Positions 18,821-27,280 of a stretch of DNA of 64,000 nt are shown here, in pieces. The stretch comes from Caloranaerobacter ferrireducens. GTDB taxonomy: Bacteria > Bacillota > Clostridia > Tissierellales > Thermohalobacteraceae. Where the stretch lies: NCBI RefSeq assembly GCF_001730685.1, contig NZ_MDJR01000007.1:78898-142897 (forward strand), read 5' to 3'. Made by a program: the position numbers and the translations under genes. Position 1 is the first letter of the stretch. Each line of letters opens with the position of its first letter. The notes beneath the pieces were generated by a model, which saw only the letters and a list, made by a program, of their open reading frames with translations, was not told where the DNA came from and did not search any database.

Positions 18821-19621
18821 ATGATTGAAGAGTGGCTTTTTGTTAAGGATGAATATATACCAGAAAAAGAAAGTAACAAATTCATAGATAAAAGTATTAT
18901 TTCAATTTTAAAAGTACTTTCTAGAATTAGGCGAGGAGGTATAAAAAGACATAAGCTTGTCTATAGTTTGAACCCCGCTTTAAAGGTGTTTTTTACCATT
19001 TTAAACTTAGTGCTTTTGTCTTTATCGAGAAGCTTTATATATGTATTAGTGATGAATGTATATGCTTTTGTAAATATTTTACTTCTAGATACTGAAGAAA
19101 GGAACAATATTTTAGTAATCAGCCTGATTATTCCACTTTTTACTCTTATTATGTTAATTCCATCTATGTTAAGAGGGAATATAGTTAACAATTTATTACT
19201 TTTACAAAAAATAATTGTAAATATTATTTTAGTCAATTATTTGTCCTATACAACCAAATGGAATCATATTACTAAATCCTTAAAGCTATTATTTATACCA
19301 GACCTATTTATTTGGGTTATGGAAATTACCATTAAGTATATTGTGTTATTAGGAGAATATTCAGTCAATTTATTATATGCCTTAAAGATTAGATCTGTTG
19401 GGAGAAATCATGATAAATATAATTCTCTTTCCAGAATAATTGGAAATTTATTTCTAAAATCTAAGCAAATGAGTGAAGAAATGTTTTCTGCTATGGAATG
19501 CAGAGGTTTTGTTGGAGAATATACTATTCAAATGAAATTCAGCTTTAAAAAGGCAGATTTATTATATTGTATAGTTAATATATCACTTGTTGGGATATTT
19601 TTAGTTACCAATTATTTATAA
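18821..19621 (+). CDS. cbiQ: ECF transporter transmembrane (T) component CbiQ
   Basis: A protein of 266 residues with four to five membrane helices and a coupling segment near the C-terminus containing ALKIRSVGRNH and EEMFSAMECRGF, the Ala-Arg-Gly-type motifs of EcfT proteins (here slightly altered). It connects the substrate protein to the ATPase. It follows cbiM by eight bases, with AGGTGAG before the ATG. The N-terminal 45 residues are a hydrophilic extension. Confidence 0.88.
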   Translation: MIEEWLFVKDEYIPEKESNKFIDKSIISILKVLSRIRRGGIKRHKLVYSLNPALKVFFTILNLVLLSLSRSFIYVLVMNVYAFVNILLLDTEERNNILVISLIIPLFTLIMLIPSMLRGNIVNNLLLLQKIIVNIILVNYLSYTTKWNHITKSLKLLFIPDLFIWVMEITIKYIVLLGEYSVNLLYALKIRSVGRNHDKYNSLSRIIGNLFLKSKQMSEEMFSAMECRGFVGEYTIQMKFSFKKADLLYCIVNISLVGIFLVTNYL

Positions 19622-19643
19622 TTTCTAATAAGGAGGCCACAAG

Positions 19644-20369
19644 ATGATTGTTGTAGAAAATTTAACCTTTAAATATAAAGATCGGATTGCACTTGATAAT
19701 ATCTCAGTGAACATAAATGAAAAGGAATCTGTGGCCATAATAGGACCTAATGGAAGTGGTAAATCTACTTTTTTAAAGATTTTAAATGGCATTGTATTTC
19801 CCAATAGAGGTAAATATTTATTTAATGGAGAGGAAATTACAGAGAAAAAATTAAATGATACTAGATTTTCAAAGCTATTTCATAAGAGAATTGGTTTTGT
19901 ATTTCAAAATCCAGATGCTCAGCTTTTTTGCTCTACAGTATTTGAAGAGGTAGCCTTTGGGCCAATGCAGATGGGCTTTTCAGAAAAAGAAGTCAATAAA
20001 AGAGTTAATGATTGCCTCAATATTTTAAATATAGAAAAGATAAAACATGAACATCCCTATAATTTAAGTGTTGGGGAAAAAAAGAGAGTTGCAATAGCAA
20101 GTGTTCTTTCAATGAATCCAGAAGTACTTACTTTAGATGAACCCATGAGTGGTGTAGACCCCAAAGGAAAAAAATTTTTGAAAGAGCTTTTGATTAAACT
20201 AAATGAAGCTGGAAAGACAATTATCTGTGCAACCCATGATTTTGAGTATGTACAAGGAGTTTTTAAGCGTGCTATTGTATTTGCTGAAGATCATCGTATT
20301 ATTCGGGATGATTGTTATGAAGCAGTTATACAAGATGAAGAGTTTCTAATAAAACATAATATTAAGTAG
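19644..20369 (+). CDS. cbiO: ECF transporter ATPase CbiO
   Basis: A protein of 241 residues with Walker A GPNGSGKST, the Q-loop VFQNPDAQLF typical of ECF ATPases, signature LSVGEKKR, Walker B VLTLDEP and switch histidine in CATHDF. It powers the CbiM-CbiQ transporter. An AAGGAGG site precedes the ATG. A short-form copy of the dispersed repeat begins three bases after the stop. Confidence 0.95.
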   Translation: MIVVENLTFKYKDRIALDNISVNINEKESVAIIGPNGSGKSTFLKILNGIVFPNRGKYLFNGEEITEKKLNDTRFSKLFHKRIGFVFQNPDAQLFCSTVFEEVAFGPMQMGFSEKEVNKRVNDCLNILNIEKIKHEHPYNLSVGEKKRVAIASVLSMNPEVLTLDEPMSGVDPKGKKFLKELLIKLNEAGKTIICATHDFEYVQGVFKRAIVFAEDHRIIRDDCYEAVIQDEEFLIKHNIK

Positions 20370-20372
20370 AAG

Positions 20373-20490
20373 AACAAAATCTTTGATTTAAATAAATTAA
20401 GGAAGATTTTGTTGAAATCCATATACGGAAATTATATTCTAATTATTCATAATTTAATAAGGAATATAAATTCCTATGGATTATAAAAAA
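20373..20490 (+). repeat. Dispersed structured repeat, copy B (short form)
   Basis: AACAAAATCTTTGATTTAAA at the start, the hairpin AAAATCTT/AAGATTTT, GAAATCCATATACGGAAATT in the middle and TTCCTATGGATTATAAAAAA at the end. It lacks the internal module with the GGCATG hairpin. It fills most of the gap between cbiO and larC. Confidence 0.88.
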
Positions 20491-20510
20491 CGATATGGGA
20501 GAGATAAATT

Positions 20511-21800
20511 ATGAAGATACTTTACTATGATTGTTTTTCAGGAATAAGTGGGGATATGAATTTAGGTGCTATGATTGATTTAGGAGTAGATAAGGAATAT
20601 TTAATTAATGAGCTTTCAAAATTGAATTTGGATTCAGAATATGAAATAAGGATAAGAAGAGAGAATAAAAAAGGGATTGATGGGACAAAGGTAGATGTGA
20701 TTTTGAAAAATAAATACAATCATAGTCATGATCATTTAAACGAAGAAGCTAAACACCATTATGCTCATAAACATGACCACTTTCATGACCATCATGACCA
20801 TACTCACAGCCATGCACATAGGAATCTAAAGGATATTGAAGATATAATATATTCAAGTAGTTTAAATGAAAATGTAAAAAAATTGAGTATAGATATGTTT
20901 AGAAAGATTGCACAAGCTGAAGCAAAAGTACATGGAAAATCTTTATATGAAGTTCATTTTCACGAGGTAGGAGCTGTGGATTCTATAGTAGATATTGTGG
21001 GAGCAGCAATATGCATAGACTATTTAAAAGTAGATAAGATTATGGCATCACATGTACAAGTAGGTGGAGGTTTTGTAAAGTGTGCTCATGGATTGATTCC
21101 AGTACCTGCTCCAGCAACTGTTGAAATACTAAAAGGTATTCCAATTAAGTCAGGGATAGTACCCTTTGAAACAACTACACCTACAGGTGCAGCAATTCTA
21201 GCTGTTAATGTAGATGAGTTTACAGATGAAATGAATTTTACTATAGAAAAAATTGGATATGGAATAGGAAATAGAGACTTAAAAATACCTAATGTTTTGA
21301 GGGTTTATATAGCAAGAGAAAATGAAGAAAAAAAAACAGAACCTAATTCACATATCAAACAATACATATTAGAAACCAATATAGATGACATGAATCCAGA
21401 AATATATAGCTATATAGAGGAAAAACTTTTTGATAAAGGAGCGCTAGATGTATTTAAGACACCTATAATTATGAAAAAAGGCAGAATAGCAGTAAAATTA
21501 AGTGTTTTAGTTAGAGAGAAGGACATAAAAGCCATACAGGAAGTAATTTTTAAAGAGACTACTTCAATAGGAATTAGAAAATATGAGGTTGAAAAAATAA
21601 TGTTAGAAAGGGATTTTTCAAAGATCAGTACAATTTATGGAGAAGTAACAGTGAAAAATTCATATTACAAAGGAGAGAAAATCAAATCTAAACCAGAATA
21701 TGAGGATTGCAGAAGACTTGCAGAAGAAAACAATGTACCTATTGGAGAGATTTATAGAGAAGTTTACAAAAGAATAGAGGGTGTTTCAAATGATAAATAA
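20511..21800 (+). CDS. larC: LarC, nickel-insertion protein for the nickel-pincer cofactor
   Basis: A protein of 429 residues. LarC inserts nickel into the pyridinium bis-thiocarboxylate precursor made by LarB and LarE. N-terminal YYDCFSGISGDMNLGAMIDL and the HFHEVGAVDSIVDIVG block are family signatures. A His-rich insertion at residues 71-103 carries 15 histidines in 33 residues, probably a nickel reservoir. In some lactobacilli larC is expressed by programmed frameshift from two frames; here one frame covers the whole gene. It overlaps larE. Confidence 0.95.
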   Translation: MKILYYDCFSGISGDMNLGAMIDLGVDKEYLINELSKLNLDSEYEIRIRRENKKGIDGTKVDVILKNKYNHSHDHLNEEAKHHYAHKHDHFHDHHDHTHSHAHRNLKDIEDIIYSSSLNENVKKLSIDMFRKIAQAEAKVHGKSLYEVHFHEVGAVDSIVDIVGAAICIDYLKVDKIMASHVQVGGGFVKCAHGLIPVPAPATVEILKGIPIKSGIVPFETTTPTGAAILAVNVDEFTDEMNFTIEKIGYGIGNRDLKIPNVLRVYIARENEEKKTEPNSHIKQYILETNIDDMNPEIYSYIEEKLFDKGALDVFKTPIIMKKGRIAVKLSVLVREKDIKAIQEVIFKETTSIGIRKYEVEKIMLERDFSKISTIYGEVTVKNSYYKGEKIKSKPEYEDCRRLAEENNVPIGEIYREVYKRIEGVSNDK

Positions 21801-22596
21801 TGAAAAATATTTAAAACTGATAAATTATTTAAAGGAGTTAGAAAGGGTAGTTTTGGCATTTTCAGGGGGAGTAGACAGTACATTTTTACTCAAAGCTGCA
21901 AAAGAAGCTTTAGGAGATAATGTGAAAGCAGTTACAATACTTTCTCCATATATACCTAAATGGGAAGTGGAAGAGGCAAAACAGTTAGTTAGTGAATTAG
22001 GTGTTAATTATGAAATTGTAGAAGTACCTATTATTGAGGAAATTAGAAATAATCCAGAGAATAGATGTTACTTATGTAAAAAGGCCGTTTTTAGTATTAT
22101 AAAATCAATTGCTGAAAAAGAAGGATACAATCATGTAATTGATGGAACAAACTTTGATGATACAAAGGATTATAGACCTGGATTAAAAGCTTTGGAAGAA
22201 TTGAATATTAAAAGTCCTCTGCTTGAATGTAAATTGACTAAAGAAGAAATAAGAGAACTGTCTAAAGAATTAGGACTTAAGACATGGGACAAACCACCAT
22301 ATGCATGTCTTCTTACCAGAATACCTTATGGTAATGAGCTGAATGTAGAAGATTTTCAGAAAATAGAGAATGCAGAAAAATATTTGATGGATATTGGGAT
22401 TAGGGCGGTAAGAGTGAGATGCCATAAGGATTTAGCAAGAATTGAAGTTGGAAAGAATGAAAGAAGTAAGCTATTTAATGAGGAAATTTTAGATGAAATT
22501 TCTAAAGAGTTCAAAAAAATTGGGTTTAAATATGTAACATTAGATTTAGAAGGTTATAGAACCGGGAGTTTTAATGAGACAATTTTAACAAAATAA
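21790..22596 (+). CDS. larE: LarE, ATP-dependent sulfur transferase
   Basis: A protein of 268 residues with the PP-loop LAFSGGVDSTF near residues 22-32. It adenylates and sulfurates the LarB product. Three cysteines, C93 and C96 (RCYLCK) and C173 (YACLLTRIPYG, the position of the sacrificial Cys in the Lactobacillus enzyme), suggest the three-cysteine Fe-S cluster type of LarE. The ATG at 21790 overlaps the larC end, with GAGGG upstream. Confidence 0.94.
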   Translation: MINNEKYLKLINYLKELERVVLAFSGGVDSTFLLKAAKEALGDNVKAVTILSPYIPKWEVEEAKQLVSELGVNYEIVEVPIIEEIRNNPENRCYLCKKAVFSIIKSIAEKEGYNHVIDGTNFDDTKDYRPGLKALEELNIKSPLLECKLTKEEIRELSKELGLKTWDKPPYACLLTRIPYGNELNVEDFQKIENAEKYLMDIGIRAVRVRCHKDLARIEVGKNERSKLFNEEILDEISKEFKKIGFKYVTLDLEGYRTGSFNETILTK

Positions 22597-22644
22597 AAAG
22601 GTAGTGCAGTTCGCTTTTAAATAATCTCATAGGAGGAAAAATGT

Positions 22645-23391
22645 ATGAACCTGCAAGATATGAGAAAATTACTTGAAGAAGTTAAAAATGGTGAAATTGA
22701 AATAGAAGATGCATTAGAAAGATTAAAAGATTTGCCTTTTAAAGATTTAGGTTTTGCTATAATTGATAATCATAGAGAAATTAGAGTAGGTTATCCAGAA
22801 GTTATATATTGTGAAGGAAAAACAGTAGAACAAGTGAAGAGTATAGTGGAATTTATGCTTACTAAGAATAAAAATATAATAGCTACTCGTGCTAGTGAAG
22901 AAATGTATAAAGCAGTCAAGGAGATATGTAAAGATGCTAATTATAATAAGTTAGGGAGAATAATTACAATAAGAAGGACAGAAGAAAAATATACCGATAG
23001 CTATATAGCCATAGTTGCAGCAGGAACATCGGACTTGCCAGTAGTAGAAGAAGCAGCAGAGACTGCGAAACTCCTTGGAAATAGGGTAGAAAAAGTTATT
23101 GATGTAGGAGTAGCAGGAATACATAGATTATTGGCTAAGCTGGATATTATAAGGGGAGCAAAAGTAATAATTGTTGTTGCTGGAATGGAAGGGGCCCTTG
23201 CTAGTGTCGTAGGTGGGCTTGTAGATAAGCCAATTATAGCTGTACCTACAAGTGTTGGTTATGGAGCAAATTTTGGAGGACTTTCTTCGCTTTTATCTAT
23301 GCTAAATAGCTGTGCTAGTGGGGTAAGTGTAGTAAATATAGATAATGGATTTGGAGCGGCATATATTGCTAGTATAATTAATAAGCTTTAA
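22645..23391 (+). CDS. larB: LarB, nicotinate adenine dinucleotide carboxylase/hydrolase
   Basis: A protein of 248 residues with the PurE-like C-terminal domain (VAAGTSDLPVVEEAAETA, VVAGMEGALASVVGG, ASGVSVVNIDNGFGAA). LarB carboxylates nicotinic acid adenine dinucleotide and hydrolyses it to pyridinium-3,5-biscarboxylic acid mononucleotide, the first step of nickel-pincer cofactor synthesis. An AGGAGG site precedes the ATG. With larC, larE and the transporter it forms a full cofactor-making set; the user enzyme LarA is not in the window. Confidence 0.95.
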   Translation: MNLQDMRKLLEEVKNGEIEIEDALERLKDLPFKDLGFAIIDNHREIRVGYPEVIYCEGKTVEQVKSIVEFMLTKNKNIIATRASEEMYKAVKEICKDANYNKLGRIITIRRTEEKYTDSYIAIVAAGTSDLPVVEEAAETAKLLGNRVEKVIDVGVAGIHRLLAKLDIIRGAKVIIVVAGMEGALASVVGGLVDKPIIAVPTSVGYGANFGGLSSLLSMLNSCASGVSVVNIDNGFGAAYIASIINKL

Positions 23392-23441
23392 TAAGAGTAT
23401 TTTAGTCTAAAAGTGTATCAAGTTATTGTGGAGTTTAATAG

Positions 23442-23473
23442 CACCTAGATTAAAAAGTCTAGGTGTTTTTTGC
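23442..23473 (+). terminator. Terminator after larB
   Basis: CACCTAGA and TCTAGGTG form the stem, followed by TTTTTT. The same stem core recurs at 23921 and 29531. Confidence 0.88.
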
Positions 23474-23577
23474 ATAAAGAAAAATTCAAAGGAAGAAAAC
23501 GATAGATGTACTATTATCAATAATTTTTGATATCGGTCATTTAGTGTAGTATAATGATAAAAAGAGGTGAACTAATT

Positions 23578-23913
23578 ATGGATAAGGAAATTCTAAATTT
23601 TCTCAAAGAGTTTAAAAATGAATTAATTGGGAAAGTTGATGGGTTAAATGGTAAGTTTAATGAATTAAGTGGTAAGTTTGATGAATTGAATAATAAATTT
23701 GATAATCTAGAATTGCAAGTAAAAGAAAATACTCAAATTTTAAAGGCTTTAGAACATTCTGTGCAAACTAATAAAGCAGAACATGATAGAATGATAAATG
23801 ATATAGCACATATTAAAGGAGATATAGAATCAATTAAAGGAGATTTAAGCATAGTAGAGGAAGTGACAGCAAATAATTGGGCTAATATCGCAAAATTAAA
23901 AAGAGCAAAGTAA
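23578..23913 (+). CDS. Small coiled-coil protein
   Basis: A protein of 111 residues made almost wholly of heptad-like helix, with repeated GKFNEL-, GKFDEL- and NKFDNLE units (residues about 22-45). It has no membrane segment or cysteine. The ATG at 23578 with AGAGGTG upstream is preferred over the ATG at 23554. It resembles small coiled-coil proteins common in Clostridia. No function can be assigned. It stands alone between two terminators. Confidence 0.65.
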   Translation: MDKEILNFLKEFKNELIGKVDGLNGKFNELSGKFDELNNKFDNLELQVKENTQILKALEHSVQTNKAEHDRMINDIAHIKGDIESIKGDLSIVEEVTANNWANIAKLKRAK

Positions 23914-23920
23914 AAAGGGA

Positions 23921-23953
23921 AGTACCTAGATTGAAGAGTCTAGGTGCTTTTTT
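23921..23953 (+). terminator. Terminator after the coiled-coil gene
   Basis: AGTACCTAGA pairs with TCTAGGTGCT (one G-T pair), followed by six T residues. Confidence 0.87.
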
Positions 23954-24027
23954 CTTTCAACAAAATGCTAGTAACAATATATTGCTTAGTACATAGATTA
24001 AAGTAGAATAATAACTGGAGGGGTTTT

Positions 24028-24444
24028 ATGTATTATTATGGTATTACTCCCGATCAATTAATAAAAGCAATGAAAGGTGAGCTAGAAGCTATAAAATATT
24101 ATGAAAGACTTATTAAGATGGCGCCAAATCGAGAAGAAGCTGATATAATAAGAGCATTTTATAAAGATGAGAAAAAACATTATAGTAACTTTAGGCGTTT
24201 ATATATGATGATGACAGGAAGACCGCCAATTATACCACCGATTGATACGCCTAAATTTAGAACCTATCTACAAGGTGTAGAGCAAGCTATATTGGATGAA
24301 TTAGATGCTTATGAATTCTATAGAGATATTTATTTATCTAGCATAAATCCGTATGTTAGAAGTATATTTTTTGAAGCTTTTACTGATGAGAATGAACATG
24401 CGGCTCATCTAAACTATCTATATACCAAAAATAAGTGTAAATAA
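24028..24444 (+). CDS. Ferritin-like/rubrerythrin-fold protein
   Basis: A protein of 138 residues with two helical pairs carrying carboxylate and histidine ligands: ELEAIKYYERL, DEKKHYSNFRRLY, ILDELDAYEFYRD and DENEHAAHLNYLY. The E-ExxH-E-ExxH pattern fits a di-iron four-helix bundle. There is no rubredoxin tail. Likely roles are peroxide handling or coat-associated metal binding; neither is shown. A GGAGGGG site precedes the ATG. Confidence 0.8.
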   Translation: MYYYGITPDQLIKAMKGELEAIKYYERLIKMAPNREEADIIRAFYKDEKKHYSNFRRLYMMMTGRPPIIPPIDTPKFRTYLQGVEQAILDELDAYEFYRDIYLSSINPYVRSIFFEAFTDENEHAAHLNYLYTKNKCK

Positions 24445-24470
24445 CATATTTATAATCAAATAAAATAATG

Positions 24471-24508
24471 ACGGCTATGTGAAGGTTAAACTTCATATAG
24501 CCGTTTTA
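24471..24508 (+). terminator. Terminator after the ferritin-like gene
   Basis: ACGGCTATGTGAAG pairs with CTTCATATAGCCGT (one G-T pair), then TTTTA. Confidence 0.85.
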
Positions 24509-24578
24509 TACTGAATGAGAAATACTATTTTTTTTCTGACAAATAAAAAGATACAGTTTATTCTTTTTTTAAAATTCC

Positions 24579-24698
24579 TTTTTTATAATCCATAAGGAAA
24601 TTATAAACCTTATTAAATTGTGGATAATTTTAGATATAATTTCCGTATATGGATTTCAACAAAATTTACTTTAATTTGTTTAAATCGAAGATTTTGTT
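24579..24698 (-). repeat. Dispersed structured repeat, copy C (short form, inside dsdA 3' end)
   Basis: Read on the minus strand it starts AACAAAATCTTCGATTTAAA, continues with GTTGAAATCCATATACGGAA and ends CCTTATGGATTATAAAAAA. Its first 33 bases are coding: they supply the last ten residues and the stop of the D-serine dehydratase gene. Confidence 0.88.
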
Positions 24699-26033
24699 AT
24701 AATATTCATTCATAATCTCCTTAGGTACCAGGCTTCCACCTGTAGCCCATGCAATATGAGTTGCATTTGTCATCTTACCATACAATTCATTTTTCATTAG
24801 AAATTCTTTTAAAGAGCTGCTTTTGAGTAAATCAATTACACCTGGTATTCCAGCTAAGGCTGAAGGTTCTAAATATATATTTTCACAATCTGCTAAGGTA
24901 CTGAGAAGCCTATAGAGCTTATCATCTTCAACAGTATATACACCGCTAATTAAGTTTTTTAATGTTTTTCCGACAAAGCCAGAAGGTCTTCCAACTGCAA
25001 GACCGTCAGCTTCAGTTATATTGTCAATTCCAAAGTCCTGAACAGATATTTCATTATGCTTATCAGTTAATAAACCTAAAAGCATACATGGAGAATGAGT
25101 TGGTTCAGCAAAGAAGCAATGGACATTATCTTTAAATAACAGCTTAAGTCCAAAGGCAACTCCACCTGGACCTCCACCAACGCCACAGGGTAAATATACG
25201 AATAAAGGATGTTTACTATCTACAACTATATTCATTTCTTCAAGCTGTTTTTTTAGTCTTATTGCTGCAACGCTATAGCCGAGGAAAAGGTCTTTAGAAT
25301 TTTCATCATCTATAAAATAACTCATAGGATTTGAATTAGATAATCTTCTACCTTCTTCTACAGCTTTACTGTAATCTGATTCATATTCTATAACATTTAC
25401 TCCTTTACTTCTCAACAAGTCCTTTTTCCACTTTTTGGCGTCAGCAGACATGTGAACAACTACTTTAAAACCTAATTTTGCACTCATAATACCAATACTA
25501 AGACCTAAATTTCCGGTAGAACCAACTTGTATAGTATATTGATTAAAAAATTCTCTAAATTCATCATTATCCATAATTGAATAATCATCATCTAAGCTTA
25601 ACATATTATGCTTTATTGCTAATTCTTCTGCATGCTTTAGTACTTCATAAATCCCGCCTCTTGCCTTAATAGAGCCTGCTATGGCAAGATGAGAGTCGCA
25701 TTTAAGAAGCAAAAGTCCAGGGATTTTTACTTCAAACATTTTTTCTAAGACTTCTTGCATTTTAGGGATCTTAACTAATGGAGATTCTATTATTCCATTC
25801 AAATCTTTTGTTTCAGGAAAAAGCTTGGATATGAGTGGAGCAAAACGATTTAATCTTTCTTCGGCATCCTTCACATCCTTTTCATTTAATGAGATATTTT
25901 TAATTGCTATATCGAATTTTTCGTATTTTGGATTTATCCAGAATACTTCCTTAGTATTAATTATGTCATTCAGCAGCGGAAATTCCTGTATCCATTCTTT
26001 TATACTTCTTCCTGCTATCAATTTATTTTCCAT
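24666..26033 (-). CDS. dsdA: D-serine dehydratase (PLP-dependent)
   Basis: A protein of 455 residues converting D-serine to pyruvate and ammonia. The PLP lysine is residue 123 in [11 protein letters not shown]; the family blocks [35 protein letters not shown] and [15 protein letters not shown] are present. The ATG at 26033 with AGAGG upstream is preferred to a GTG three codons earlier. The last ten residues ([10 protein letters not shown]) and the stop lie inside a copy of the dispersed repeat, so the C-terminus differs from the ancestral one. Confidence 0.94.
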   Translation of the reverse strand: MENKLIAGRSIKEWIQEFPLLNDIINTKEVFWINPKYEKFDIAIKNISLNEKDVKDAEERLNRFAPLISKLFPETKDLNGIIESPLVKIPKMQEVLEKMFEVKIPGLLLLKCDSHLAIAGSIKARGGIYEVLKHAEELAIKHNMLSLDDDYSIMDNDEFREFFNQYTIQVGSTGNLGLSIGIMSAKLGFKVVVHMSADAKKWKKDLLRSKGVNVIEYESDYSKAVEEGRRLSNSNPMSYFIDDENSKDLFLGYSVAAIRLKKQLEEMNIVVDSKHPLFVYLPCGVGGGPGGVAFGLKLLFKDNVHCFFAEPTHSPCMLLGLLTDKHNEISVQDFGIDNITEADGLAVGRPSGFVGKTLKNLISGVYTVEDDKLYRLLSTLADCENIYLEPSALAGIPGVIDLLKSSSLKEFLMKNELYGKMTNATHIAWATGGSLVPKEIMNEYYNKIFDLNKLK

Positions 26034-26238
26034 AGTAAGCACCTCTTTTTTGGTTTTTCGTAAGATGTTTTTAAAATATCTAACATAATTAGAGGAATAT
26101 CGTCTTTAAAGATTTTTATCCGGTATCGGTGAATTCCTTCCAAGAATGAATGTTTTCTTTTTTAAAAATTATACATTATTTAAGAATAAATAGGTACATA
26201 ATAATTTAAAAATATTTCTATTAAATAAATGTTTTTAA

Positions 26239-26269
26239 AGGCAACCTATACTATGCGTACAGGTTGCCT
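26239..26269. terminator. Hairpin after the glycosyltransferase
   Basis: AGGCAACCT pairs with AGGTTGCCT. On the minus strand it follows the glycosyltransferase gene and leads into TTTAAAAAC. Confidence 0.7.
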
Positions 26270-26284
26270 GTTTAAGTTATATTT

Positions 26285-27106
26285 TTATTTCATGAAATCT
26301 TTCAATATATTTTGTATTTTATCTTTATCTAATATTTTCTGATTTTCTTTAGCTCTCTTAAAAGCAGATGAGGTATTTTGAGACGTATTATTTGAATGAA
26401 CGACGATTATAAAATTTCTCTTCTTCAATATTTCATGAGGGAGTTTAATTGCATAAGTGTGACCTCCAGGCATTTTATAACGTTTCCCATCTAAATAGTC
26501 ACTTACTTTATAAATTAAAGTATAAAATGGAGGTGATTTGATTTCAGTTTTTGCTAATCCTTTTAGTATAGAATCGTATACATAACCTTTTTGATTAATT
26601 AAGACTTGAGTATTTAATCTAGGTCTATAATCAAATAGCTGCTGTATAAATGTTTTATGATACATATCATCACAATCTAAACGTACAAGATATAGATAAT
26701 CGTAGCCTTTAATATATTCAATTATTTTAGATTCGTATTCATTTTGATTTACAAATTGAATATTATCAGGAAGAGGTTCATATTTAGAAAGAGCATTTTC
26801 TATTATAGATTTTGTTTTATCATGATATTTTATTAAAGCAACGAAGTTTTGATTGGTTTGTGCTTTTAAGCTTTGCAAAGTATAATTCATAAATATTGCT
26901 ATTCTTTGCTTAATCCATTCTTCTGTAAATCTTTTATCTTTAAATGGTTGAGTATTAAAACTCATACCAATAATAATTCTCTTAGTTCCAGATATATATC
27001 TTTTCTTATTATTTTTCTTTCTTTTAATTATAATTTTATTCACAGGTCTTCTTAAATTATTTTTTTTCTTGTTTGATTTAAGTTTGACTTTTTTGGATTT
27101 AGACAT
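26285..27106 (-). CDS. Putative glycosyltransferase, rhamnosyltransferase-like (PF11316 type)
   Basis: A protein of 273 residues. A very basic N-terminus (Lys/Arg-rich to about residue 40) precedes a domain with RIAIFMNYTLQSLKAQTNQNF and the acidic motif LVRLDCDDMYHK, which fits a GT-A-like DxD site. The ATG at 27106 has GAGGTG upstream. It lies between dsdA and UDP-glucose dehydrogenase, near another glycosyltransferase, so cell- or spore-surface glycan synthesis is plausible. The family call is from memory of motif layout and is moderate. Confidence 0.65.
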   Translation of the reverse strand: MSKSKKVKLKSNKKKNNLRRPVNKIIIKRKKNNKKRYISGTKRIIIGMSFNTQPFKDKRFTEEWIKQRIAIFMNYTLQSLKAQTNQNFVALIKYHDKTKSIIENALSKYEPLPDNIQFVNQNEYESKIIEYIKGYDYLYLVRLDCDDMYHKTFIQQLFDYRPRLNTQVLINQKGYVYDSILKGLAKTEIKSPPFYTLIYKVSDYLDGKRYKMPGGHTYAIKLPHEILKKRNFIIVVHSNNTSQNTSSAFKRAKENQKILDKDKIQNILKDFMK

Positions 27107-27280
27107 TTTTAACACCTCAATTAGAGTTTTGAGTTTGAAAGCATTTTTCTAGTTTATTATATGAAACCTAAAACTATTGTGATTAAGCTTGTTTAATATT
27201 CTTCACTTTAAGATACCTAACTCATAATATGTATTGAAAAGTTAAATATTGGATATTTGCCAATAAAAGAAGGTGGACTT

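Noticed and set aside
23640..23715. Tandem DNA repeat in the coiled-coil gene
   Set aside because: The repetition (GKF/NEL units) is at the level of heptads in a coding sequence, not a separate repeat element.
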